DNA from: Phaeoceros laevis
Lineage: Eukaryota; Anthocerotophyta; Anthocerotopsida; Notothyladales
NCBI GenBank assembly: GCA_049999765.1
Contig: JBNGIQ010003942.1
Location: forward strand, 1 to 56,647
DNA length: 56,647 nucleotides
Direction: 5' to 3'
Shown: piece by piece, positions 23,701 through 30,686 of the stretch
Position numbering within the stretch: the first letter of the stretch is position 1
Layout of the letters: every line of letters starts with the position of its first letter
Translations under genes and position numbers: made by a program
The notes under the pieces: model-generated
The model's input: only the letters and a program-made list of their open reading frames with translations
What the model was told of the DNA's origin: nothing
Databases searched by the model: none

Positions 23701-24436
23701 GACCTGCTTCCCTTGCTCTAGTGTGTGGGGCACCAGAATCAGCACATATGGCAGACAGAAGAATGTCCGCAACCTCCAAAATTTCCTTCGTCCAAAGTTC
23801 GGTGCGCCTCGACTGTGCCTTGTCGGATCCAGCCAAGCCCCCGAACGTTGGTCGCACGTGGTTGAGGAAAATAACCCTGATGCACCAACTTGCACGAACT
23901 AAGGGGAACGGATTGGCCGCTGCCAGTTCCACTAGGTCTTGGAAATGGATTCCTGTAGGCGCATGGTCCGCCAGGAGCCTCAAGCTTTTAGTATGAGTCA
24001 AATCATCAAGCCACTTCCTGCGAGAGTCCTCTGCTGCCAAACGCTGCTCAGGGTAAAGCCCGGGCTTCAACAGCAGCGGTCCAGACAACGGCACCCCATA
24101 CACCTGCCCGATCTTCAACTTGCGCACCAGACACACATTGACAGCGCGCAGGCGCTTATGAATTGCCTCCCTGTAGCGGCCCAGGTTCTGCTTAGTCCAG
24201 CAAGTGCCCTGGTGCGCCAGAGAGAAGGTGGCTTCCTTCGACTCGTCCACGCCATCCACCACTTCCCTGTACCCATTCTGGCATGTTTCCCGGCTCAAGG
24301 ATTCCTCGGCCGAGACAGTTGTCTGCGGGAAGTAGTCAGGTGGCCCGAGCGTCCCACTGAGCGGTTCCCGGCTGCACACCAGAGTGTAGGCAGCCAGCTT
24401 GTGGTCGCCCTTCTCGGGAGTGGACGCCTTGTGCAT
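17717..24436 (-). CDS. MED12: Mediator of RNA polymerase II transcription subunit 12 (MED12)
   Basis: MED12 activates and tethers CDK8/cyclin C within the Mediator kinase module; plant homologues (CCT/CRP) time development and flowering. It is one uninterrupted frame of 2239 aa from the first ATG (VDMHKAS is preceded by an in-frame GTG that was not used). Family signatures: LGPPDYFPQT near the N-terminus, KIGQVYGVPLSGPLLLKPGL and YPEQR (the Med12 N-terminal domain), PLVRASWCIRVIFLNHVRP, and the Med12 LCEWA-type block VSLCDWAVCDFREHRDFQV around residue 540. The length is typical of plant MED12 (~2200). Compared with Arabidopsis, roughly the first 20-40 residues appear absent, so a short upstream exon is possible. 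Complete absence of introns over 6.7 kb is unusual for this gene. Confidence 0.93.
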   Translation of the reverse strand: MHKASTPEKGDHKLAAYTLVCSREPLSGTLGPPDYFPQTTVSAEESLSRETCQNGYREVVDGVDESKEATFSLAHQGTCWTKQNLGRYREAIHKRLRAVNVCLVRKLKIGQVYGVPLSGPLLLKPGLYPEQRLAAEDSRRKWLDDLTHTKSLRLLADHAPTGIHFQDLVELAAANPFPLVRASWCIRVIFLNHVRPTFGGLAGSDKAQSRRTELWTKEILEVADILLSAICADSGAPHTRAREAGQSSRGYQKKPLGYDSLRKLSDHVGQHGHSAMWQFVVCLVEWHCAQGLLNRATLIEFTLKQLTERESVKSLELLLPLALFLLDGVCTPQAQIHSFVRICAHWLQRIASAGSPLQSPEQPRLLYLKKSLVEVVRYFLKALPPLSTALDCFPLLKSNSSIAPTKGFFYAGILSVDPGKLDQSAKPSSLGRIACSHLENAADLEQLLVPHKLLLPEICEAVERGTSCLLRAVKPCYLEQNECRVLQGLDLAFDSGDVPGAVRLVFGETASTAPDEWVLDLYSSCPSIYCSVDPSHLSGVVSLCDWAVCDFREHRDFQVTCEGGSAVTDMSRIYLAVSALRFRANEMKEGEADSGVTNFGRAPLRQRDRSSGRLQVMSKGQPADSAAGDMAAGSKHASRKASKSMHNLIVAWLDQHETSKGSGSERLQLLIAELVRSSLFLPASYVRLLVSNGILEKTEGEADYSRSQRHRCIVKLLPMCGGLNFQRGVTRGKRGARHEKSAVSLWNEMRIALFGIGCQRKRRREQEVRGDFRRMCQSCQQDNVEALFEAQLHDKGSKRKNMSTLSGPASSSLEDLKQKICTYLRLPEVCLSWKSSRMRRRGSLKPAVPSALLGSGNRTDDVDLSGGCEGCARMKRIKTADARELDVQSSASFPIIEEDWWSKHPQKTVNTVKIEASVKQPVKQTTRGRPKIVRKTQSLAHLAATCPEDMQGTLPAHRLSKGPSYPAPACPEDNQDSNLDFTASFDFTTMPQTHDVQKGKLGTDLFALGASVKDLRLNDRWDFASWLDRAIRRSMGKKSLASSDVDGAMDGGLLMKAPTLADSSRESGWHMDEEQFKAVIYLLHMTSDLRTMLDLSLWLLPVVSLQRAMVRGVTNRNVSKGPPIKGDSIRQVGEATIMSFIRRYDTALAAMDLLPQALSTGMRCAEQMLVKIPGGKASCRAMLSHVLGLLKKYGTLSAVQTWESMWKVSGDKQVQAELDALKAADPDGNFGMLGRGSFDGDDKHDDPVYLRLTGRPAKVGAQMKESVQRLLGEAAVRLIARAKELSGPNQTRDGDRDVLDGTLQTAQRVVQGLVDAMKQCGGSAVDPSLVAAAVAAVVGNVGSAVVSAFNAFVSNQSLPGPPSGLVPYIWCARHVIQMHVYCVCYLKDVFGEHQSRLLEVALASEAGSSVLGFMNRAPRVQILSAPDSCDIPAALSNESAAASCMALLARPAIIPVASVAAFVAGAVVQGMISLERVVTLLKINEGLEALQVSFRGPVNVHGTGRASVGGNVQTKAAEANLYWFRVLVGNCRTVSAGLITALLGESHALGLAQIQRSIPLRTVLPSAYCLFSIALHKQTSYFHAVNRDDSMFQAATMAIHDVVAHQPFREMCFRDTRALYSQLSVDAEESEHAAALDNQRLDISPKLMAILPLRARLFLYAILEGKVSDCLVSNGEKPCSLGAVDHRCGRQMNVYNHTEELVKVLDNLHPATFHWQWVELRMLLNEQVILEKLESANVTAVQALQAALAAPETRQLTECEKTFTEIVLTRLLVRPDAAALYSEVLRCLGRAFEDYLILQVKWVLEGADMLFGRKSLRQVLDNYANRQGLSAGSQSTSVSRCLPFGRRGGPGAGVTFESPSRHVKAADSSFRRKDRKCDLLQRQYVIEKALAEMVLPCLVRSSTDACFGFALELAKQLGNLEQHLSMLCRTSGRPQPPSNLTESYNHKALVQQRSMSWFENGSPGVGRKSVPLNADSQPVYAAAIQASVWLRLQFLMPLLPIIQSDREHTARNIQVMLVPVLLRLLDTRVLQEPPDQTLLNQQDSSIFGADGEWVAEAATSGATATAGEWVFDRLVAVLHFISNTMPSAPSDQEVAERVQADAEQAQVSPHLLTVMRTVPLSVCKISAAPPQLPPSTSLFVQGSYLSGQATTPGSSTLFGKDASGNDADAGSMKAAPAEADIIDPWILLEDAAVGASMTAGGMASSSDALMTLKSTPWLRGAIRERRRESIYAGAVDHDS

Positions 24437-25077
24437 GTCGACCACGGCTCCTTGCCCTGGTCGCGATCCGTGCTCACATCAGACAAAAACCAAACCGCTG
24501 CAGGCTGCAGCCCTCCGGGTTGGCTACTGGGGACGCTCCAGAGAACCAGCTGCCAATTGAGCCCTCAGCCAGCGTCCACGGCCAGCTCAATCTTCCCCTC
24601 GGGAATGGAACCACTCCGCCATGTCCACATCCTGCTCCAACCCCGCTTTAAACGATGGATCAGCTGCAGCTGTGCTTGCGTTTTCCAACCTGCACACTGG
24701 AAGGGCAGTTTGCAGCCTCTCCGCCTCGGCAAGTAAATAATATGGTGGCCGTAGAGACTATCCTACCTTGGCATTTGCCTACATTGTCGGCCGCCCTTCG
24801 GCTTCGGCATCAGGTTGTTGGCGGGTGGGACCCCTTCCACTCGTTTTTTTGACCGAGAGGCCCCACCCAGGGTAGATGATGTGGAGAGTCGTTGTGCTTA
24901 AATAACCCTAGTTCAAAACCGCTCGAGCTCATCACGGAAGCCGGTAGGCCCCGTTTCCACCCCAGTATGTCTCCAACTAGACTACTAATACTAAATTGAT
25001 TAGTAAAGCCCTGAATTGTGTCTGGAGTCCAGACCCAAAAGTGTTCAAAGTAGGAATGGCGGGTCAACCAATTTTGG
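24437..25077. other. upstream region of MED12
   Basis: Should contain the MED12 leader/promoter and possibly a small first exon. No separate gene is recognised. The right end abuts the 5S-containing repeat. Confidence 0.45.
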
Positions 25078-25289
25078 TGTGCAACATTCCTCCTAGCGGT
25101 GCTTGGTTAGGATAAAGCTAGAAGTCCTAGCGTTGTACCGGGGCTAGAACACCCATTCCGGTTGTGTTGAGAACTCTATGGGGTTAAGGGATCACTACTT
25201 TGGATGGGTGACCTCCACTTGTCACATGTTTCCGGTTTTGGCAGACAAAGTTCTTCAGTCTTCCCCTACAACAACCAAGAAATGTTACA
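25078..25289 (+). mobile_element. solo LTR-like segment containing a 5S rRNA-derived sequence (Cassandra/TRIM-like)
   Basis: The segment starts tgtgcaacatt and ends aatgttaca, so its borders form a TG...CA inverted repeat of the LTR type, about 212 bp long. Inside, the stretch around 25173-25216 carries gaactc, ggttaag and a perfect ggatgggtgacctcc (25202-25216), i.e. the 5S rRNA A-box region and box C in correct order and spacing, with a decayed intermediate element. Carrying 5S sequence in a short LTR is the hallmark of plant Cassandra TRIM elements. Alternatives are a 5S-derived SINE or a dispersed 5S pseudogene. No second LTR or clear target duplication was found. Confidence 0.5.
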
Positions 25290-25425
25290 GTAGAAAATGG
25301 CCACCAATCAATCATCAATCAAACCAGCCAAGCCATTGTACGTGTATATGTCTTCTTTGGCCTATCGTAATTTTGCGAAATGAGTTGTGGAGATTCAGCC
25401 ATCTCTCCATCTGACCGCCTTGTGG
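25254..25425 (+). repeat. dispersed repeat copy B
   Basis: Matches the reverse complement of about 1120-1277 (see copy A). It spans the last ~36 bp of the LTR-like segment and ~135 bp beyond it, so the shared unit is probably LTR end plus internal region. Confidence 0.6.
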
Positions 25426-25667
25426 GAATCAAGTACTTTAGCCATCTTCACTGGCCTCAACATATCCGTCAGTACTAGAGCTCACAAAAATCCGTCTCCC
25501 TCCCATGCACATTAATTCGCTGGGTGTAAGGCTGTCCCTAGCTCAGATAACTGATAATGAATCTCTTGACATACTTGGAGCACTAAAATAATCTAGAGGT
25601 CTCTCACATTCATTTGAATGTTCAAGAGGTGAAGTTTCAGCAGTACCAACCCCCTCAAACCAGTCTG

Positions 25668-25758
25668 CCAGTCTGTTTCTGTTCAAATGCTGACAGGTTC
25701 TTTCACCTGCCAGCATTTGAAGAAAGAACCTATCAGCATTTGAACAGAAACAGACTGG
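25668..25758. repeat. 36-bp near-perfect inverted repeat (short hairpin)
   Basis: The arms 25668-25703 and 25723-25758 are reverse complements at 35 of 36 positions, separated by a 19-base spacer. Read from the minus strand the one mismatch becomes a G-U wobble, so a minus-strand transcript would fold into an uninterrupted 36-bp stem. Outer bases (caaaccagtc and gactggtttg) can extend the stem after an 8-base bulge. No coding gene overlaps it. Confidence 0.8.
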
Positions 25759-25966
25759 TTTGTGATGGCCATGGGCCGTCATTGGTAACCACCCCGCTTG
25801 GTCGGTATTCTGGCATACTTGCTCTGTTGAGATTTGCTGAGGTTTCTCAAACTCATCCCCTTGTGCAGGACTTGGTGTGCTTCGATGTCCAGCCGCAGCG
25901 AGAACCTGCGAGCTTTCCACAGGATCAGGAGTAAAATGACAAGCAGTCTCCTCATTTCCCCTACAG

Positions 25967-26079
25967 GTTTCCAGTTGATCTCGTGTCTTCAACCATACTT
26001 ACTGCGTAGTGAGTATGGCCGAAGACACCATACTTACTGCGTAGTAAGTATGGCCGAAGACATGAGATCAACTGGAAAC
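25967..26079. repeat. foldback element with nested 26-bp palindromes
   Basis: The outer arms 25967-25990 and 26056-26079 are inverted repeats matching at 23 of 24 positions. Between them lie two direct copies of a ~35-bp unit whose core is a palindrome: the second copy, at 26028-26053, has perfect 11-bp arms ccatacttact and agtaagtatgg around GCGT; the first has one substitution. The whole 113 bp can form a cruciform or long hairpin, as in foldback MITEs. Confidence 0.8.
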
Positions 26080-26082
26080 AGG

Positions 26083-26994
26083 TGACAACTTCTGCGGCTT
26101 CTTCTGGTCCTACAATTTCCGGATTTTGAACCTAAGCTTGTGGTGCTGCTCTTCATCCCGTGTTTCCTTTTCCACCGAGAAGCTACCACATGCCATACAC
26201 CTCCTCCTCTTGACCACCGGTACCGGTGCTGTCTCGGACCCCGACCTTCTTCACCTTGTGGAACCTGTTCGGCTGCGCATGCTGAAACCACGAGCTTTCC
26301 ACAGGTCAAGAAACAGCGCGTAACTTCGTCGGCGTCTAATAGGTTCCGCTAGATCTGGAGGCTGACGAAACTACCTAGCTAGCTAGTAGCTAATACATAG
26401 CTGCTCTTGAAAGCTCTCGCACCTCCTCAAGGTTGCGCTCCCAGCAAGCTCTCACCCGGACTGAAAACCGTAAGCGTACAGGGGAGCTTCAACATGTGCG
26501 CTGCTCGGTGGGGAGGGAGACGATGGAGAAGAAGAAGGCCGCACAGTCCCAGTCCCACGCAGTTGCAGGTGGCAGCAGTGCTTCAAAGTGGTCGGACGCC
26601 CGCGAAAGAAATCCGTGAACCATCACGCGTACGGAGCCCGGCAGGATGATCCTGCCGTTGAGATGTGCGAATTCACTTGAGATGTACATTCTTGAATCCT
26701 GCCTTTGGTATGCGCATGCGACGGCCAGAATTTGTGGTTCAGTCGCCCGGCTTAGCGCTGCCCCGACGGGTGGGTGTGCTTGGGCGCGAGGGCGGGACGG
26801 TATTGGGTGGGCGCCACGGCTGGTGGAAGTTGAACCTCATCGTCGTTGCAGTAGCGTGCTCGTCCTTTTTTCATCGACGGGCATGCACTTTACCCTGTAC
26901 TGCTGACTGGTAAATGGACCAGTAGAAGCTGAATATAGCTCTTTCCTGCCAGTGTTTATCAAATTAACTTAATTGGGCACTTAATTGCGTCCTT
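26083..26994. other. intergenic region, no gene recognised
   Basis: Short overlapping frames on both strands, none resembling a known family. The 14-mer gagctttccacagg occurs twice (about 25909 and 26290), suggesting more old repeat sequence here. Confidence 0.45.
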
Positions 26995-27610
26995 TTCTAC
27001 CCAAGAAGATCATCCACGCACATGCTACTCAGCTGTGGGGTTGGTGAGGTGAACGTGGTCATGCTGTTTCGCCATCTCATTAAAAAAATGGTTTCGACCC
27101 TTACTGACCAACCCACATGACTGCATGCTACAAGAAGGCAAGTAAATGTGGTGTCACTAGCCTGATACCAGCCAGTATCATCTCGTCGAAACTGGCTGTA
27201 GCTTGTAGCCTTCATCGTTTGTACATACGCACTTATCGTGGCAATCCATGCTGCCGCATTCCTTGTACACAGCTGTCAAACACTCTGCGTGAATCCTCCA
27301 ACTGACCACATTTTGCATACAAAGTTACGAGACTAGTGCCCAGGACTACATCACCTTCAAGTAGTCCTCTGTTTACGACCCCTGAATGCAGCTGCCTGCC
27401 CTGCTGTAGAGCGCCAGCACCTGTACAAGCCTTCAGGAGGCACGAAAACGCTGTCTGCTAAAACCAGGCCTTTCTGCTCCATCCTTGCATAGAATGTGAG
27501 TACCTGGGAACCGAGCCCATGCTCCCGTCCATGTTTGTGCGGAGACTGTCAAACACTTAGCGCGCATCTACCAACTGGCCACATTTTGCAGACATATATA
27601 CGAGCCATGG
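26995..27610 (-). pseudogene. PPR pseudogene fragment (decayed copy of the neighbouring PPR-DYW gene)
   Basis: The minus strand aligns to about 28463-29105 of the adjacent PPR gene over its whole length and in the same order. Recognisable pieces include the equivalents of DDTTFTCLLAACSNAGMVSKG (here DTTFTCLLVACSHVGWSV), the block around SGELH and QQGRQL, and a KCGQ-type helix. Frameshifts and lost or gained bases break the frame, and neither the N-terminal region nor the DYW end is present. It lies just beyond the 3' end of the intact gene, so it is most simply a partial local duplication. It is not expected to be translated. Confidence 0.85.
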
Positions 27611-27800
27611 ACCCACAAACAGGCCTACCTCCAACTTTGCCTCTGCACTTGCCACACAGTATGAAGTCCTCGAGGAATTCTTGGACACTCACACTCTCGG
27701 CCATTTAAAAAGGCCTACTTTGAGGAACCTATCACCAACACATGAAGCCCTTGCCAGTTGTGCATCATGATACACTTTCAGTTGGCAATTTTTTTCTCCC

Positions 27801-30686
27801 TCAATGTCGACCCTTACAGCTACAGGAGCCTGCCTCGAATCGATGAACACAGTATCCGTCCCTTACAACTATGTCCCTCTTTTCAACCCTTGACATAATC
27901 TCGGTGGAAGAGTGGCAGTCCCTGCACATCCGCAGGTTTTTGGTTACCAGCAGAGGTGAGCCATCAGGAGTGTTCAAGAGACCAAATGCCAAAGCTAGCT
28001 TCTCAGCATGCCCACACAGTTGATCTTCCTTCTCCTTCTCAGACACTGGCTTCAACACCAGCTTGGTGTGTGGTACATGGCTGCCTTCCTCCTTCAAACG
28101 TTCATTTGTGCTCCGAACCTTGCATGAAAGGTCACCCCGTTCTTCCCCCACAACAAATGTATGCACCTGCTTGTTCACCTCAATGCCTGCCACTGCAGGT
28201 TTCTTGTTAGCTCCTGCCAACTTTCTCAATGTTTCGATTCTATCTACATCTGCCCACCTACCTGCATCCGCGTACATATTGGCCATGAGCACATATGCAG
28301 AGGCATGCTGAGGATCCAGCTCAACAAGACTTTCAAAACATCGTGTTCCCCGATCTATATCCCCATGACTCTTGCATGCATTCAGCAATGACATCAACCC
28401 AACAGCATCGTTTTCATACCCAGATGACTTGAGCAACTTCTCCGCCTCACCTAAATGGCCTGCCCGCCCAAGAAGATCAACCATGCACACATAATGCTCA
28501 CTTGTCGGGTTGAGGCCATGCTGTTTCACCATGGCATCAAAATACTGTCGACCCTTACTGACCATCCCCGCATTACTGCATGCTGCAAGAAGGCAAGTAA
28601 ATGTGGTGTCATCAGGCTGAATACCAGCTAGAATCATCTCTTCGAAACAGGCAGTAGCCTTGTGGCCTTCATTGTTTCTACCATACCCGTTTATCATGGC
28701 AGTCCATGTCACCGCATCCCTTGTGGCCAGGCTGTCAAACACTTTGCGTGCATCTTCCAACTGGCCACATTTTGCATACATATTTACGAGACAATTGCCC
28801 AGTACTATGTCCCCTTCAAGCAGTTGTCTTTTTACGATCCCTGAATGCAGCTGCCTGCCCTGCTGTACAGCACCAGCACTTGTGCAAGCGTTCAGGAGGC
28901 AAACATATGTAACACGGTTTGCTAGAATCAAGCCTTCCTGCTCCATCCTTGCATACAATGTAAGCGCCTGAGGACCGAGCCCATGCTCAGCATACCCATT
29001 TATCATGGCATTCCATGTTACCGTATCCTTTGTTGACAGACTGTCAAACACTTTCCGTGCATCTTCAAACTGGCCACATTTTGCATACATATTTACGAGG
29101 CAATTGCCTAGAACTATGTCACCTTCAAGCATTCCTCCTTTTACAAGCCTTGAATGCAGCTGCCTGCCCTGTTTTAAAGCACCATCACTTGCACAGGCCT
29201 TCAGGAGGCGAGCAAACGTAACACTGTTTGCTAAAATCAGGCCTTCCTGCTCCATCCTTGCATACAATGTGAGAGCCTGGGAACCCAGGCCATGCTCAGC
29301 ATACACATTTATCATGGCAGTCCATGTTACTGCATCCCTTGTGGACAGTCTGTCAAACACTTTTCGTGCCTCTTCCAACTTGCCACATTTGGCATACATA
29401 GTTACCAGACAGTTTCCCAGTACTACGTTCCCTTCAAGTAGTCCTCTTTCCACGATCTCTGAATGCAGCTGCATGCCCTGTTGTAGAGCACCAGCACTTG
29501 CGCAAGCCTTCAGGAGGCAAGCAAACGTAACCTTGTTTGCTAAAATCAGGCCTTCCTGCTTCATACTGGCATACAATGCGAGCGCCTCGGGAGCAAGCCC
29601 GTGCTCAGCATACCCATTAATCATGGCAGTCCATGTTACCGCATCCCTCGTGGACAAACTGTCAAAGACTTTGCGTGCAACTTCCAATTCCCCACATTTT
29701 GCATACATGTCCACCAGGCAGTTGTAAACAAAAGAGTCAGGCTGAATGCCACTCTCCAACACATCAGCGTGCACCTGCCTACCAGATTCCACATCCACCG
29801 CTCTTGCACAAGCTTGAAGGGCAGCGACAAAGATGTGATTATCCGGCTCTGAACCTGACCTGCGCATTTCATGGTACAGTTGTATGCCCTGACTAGGTTC
29901 CCGCTGCTCAGCATGTGCAGAGATAATGGAGTACCACATAAAGACATCCGGTTTGGCCACCCTTTTGAACACCTGCATCCCCTCGTGTAACCGGCCTTGA
30001 TATGCATACATGCGCAAGAGATGGTTTCCCAAAAATGTGTTGGATCCGTACCCAAACCTGACAGTGAGATCATCAAGTCGTCTCCCCAGCACCAGATTTT
30101 TTTCAGCCCCGCATCTTCGAATAACTCTGTACAGCAGAGAGGTGGACACACGAGATTTTGTCTCCGCCAAGACGGTCAAAGCGTCAACTGCTTGACTTAG
30201 CTGCCCATTCTCACAAAGTTGTTCGATTACAGCCGAACCCGTTCCATACCCTTGGCACTCTGGCACCGTCGGAGCGGCAACATCATAATGCAACAAGGGG
30301 TTGGAAGTAGGCTGAGCAGACCGTCCAACCCGCTTGTCCAAGACAGCCAGGTGCGCATCCACCCAGTCAGGCTTGTAGAAGTCGCACAGCCATATGGGCT
30401 CCTTGGACTCCTTGTGCCTGAAGTCGGGTGAACGAGCGCTCTTCTTGCTCGTCCTGCAGTCCCACCACAATGTGGGGTCCAAGAAATACTGCCTCCAAAG
30501 CAGCTCCTGCCGCTCACCTGCCCTGCTATTGTCCGGTATGCCTAGCTTAGCTGCTAAGCAACTGCACGGCACGAATGTCCGGCTTGAGTAAATCCATTGC
30601 CTCGAAGGCACCTTCAAACTCCCCTCCAGCTCCAGGGTATGGGCCCGCCCCCCAGACGTTGGTGTCCAAAACCGCTGATGTTGCAT
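27801..30686 (-). CDS. DYW-type pentatricopeptide repeat protein with N-terminal PDF-like motif
   Basis: Organelle RNA-binding protein of the PLS class; DYW members edit C to U in mitochondrial or plastid transcripts. Single exon, 961 aa from the ATG giving MQHQRFWTPTSGG (an upstream in-frame TTG was ignored). Residues about 62-110 resemble the PDF motif of OSB proteins (WRQYFLDPTLWWDCR, SPDFRHKE, WLCDFYKPDWVDAH). PPR repeats follow from about 160, including three nearly identical ~101-aa PLS triplets (GLILANxVTFxxLLKAC). E/E+ blocks follow, then a DYW deaminase domain with the zinc motifs HAEKLALAFG and CRDCH. The last residues are SCSCKGRH, not DYW, and the PG-box Trp is replaced (VAGIEVNKQVHTF). 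Targeting and editing function are inferred from family. Confidence 0.92.
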   Translation of the reverse strand: MQHQRFWTPTSGGRAHTLELEGSLKVPSRQWIYSSRTFVPCSCLAAKLGIPDNSRAGERQELLWRQYFLDPTLWWDCRTSKKSARSPDFRHKESKEPIWLCDFYKPDWVDAHLAVLDKRVGRSAQPTSNPLLHYDVAAPTVPECQGYGTGSAVIEQLCENGQLSQAVDALTVLAETKSRVSTSLLYRVIRRCGAEKNLVLGRRLDDLTVRFGYGSNTFLGNHLLRMYAYQGRLHEGMQVFKRVAKPDVFMWYSIISAHAEQREPSQGIQLYHEMRRSGSEPDNHIFVAALQACARAVDVESGRQVHADVLESGIQPDSFVYNCLVDMYAKCGELEVARKVFDSLSTRDAVTWTAMINGYAEHGLAPEALALYASMKQEGLILANKVTFACLLKACASAGALQQGMQLHSEIVERGLLEGNVVLGNCLVTMYAKCGKLEEARKVFDRLSTRDAVTWTAMINVYAEHGLGSQALTLYARMEQEGLILANSVTFARLLKACASDGALKQGRQLHSRLVKGGMLEGDIVLGNCLVNMYAKCGQFEDARKVFDSLSTKDTVTWNAMINGYAEHGLGPQALTLYARMEQEGLILANRVTYVCLLNACTSAGAVQQGRQLHSGIVKRQLLEGDIVLGNCLVNMYAKCGQLEDARKVFDSLATRDAVTWTAMINGYGRNNEGHKATACFEEMILAGIQPDDTTFTCLLAACSNAGMVSKGRQYFDAMVKQHGLNPTSEHYVCMVDLLGRAGHLGEAEKLLKSSGYENDAVGLMSLLNACKSHGDIDRGTRCFESLVELDPQHASAYVLMANMYADAGRWADVDRIETLRKLAGANKKPAVAGIEVNKQVHTFVVGEERGDLSCKVRSTNERLKEEGSHVPHTKLVLKPVSEKEKEDQLCGHAEKLALAFGLLNTPDGSPLLVTKNLRMCRDCHSSTEIMSRVEKRDIVVRDGYCVHRFEAGSCSCKGRH

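Noticed and set aside
23939-24736. 265-codon plus-strand frame over the MED12 start
   Set aside because: Antisense of MED12 plus upstream sequence; no protein-family features.
25543-25992. 149-codon minus-strand frame across the repeat island
   Set aside because: Runs straight through the hairpin arms and palindromes, so it is a by-product of the repeats.
29005-29727. 240-codon plus-strand frame with internal repeats
   Set aside because: Antisense shadow of the PPR triplets; its repeats mirror theirs.
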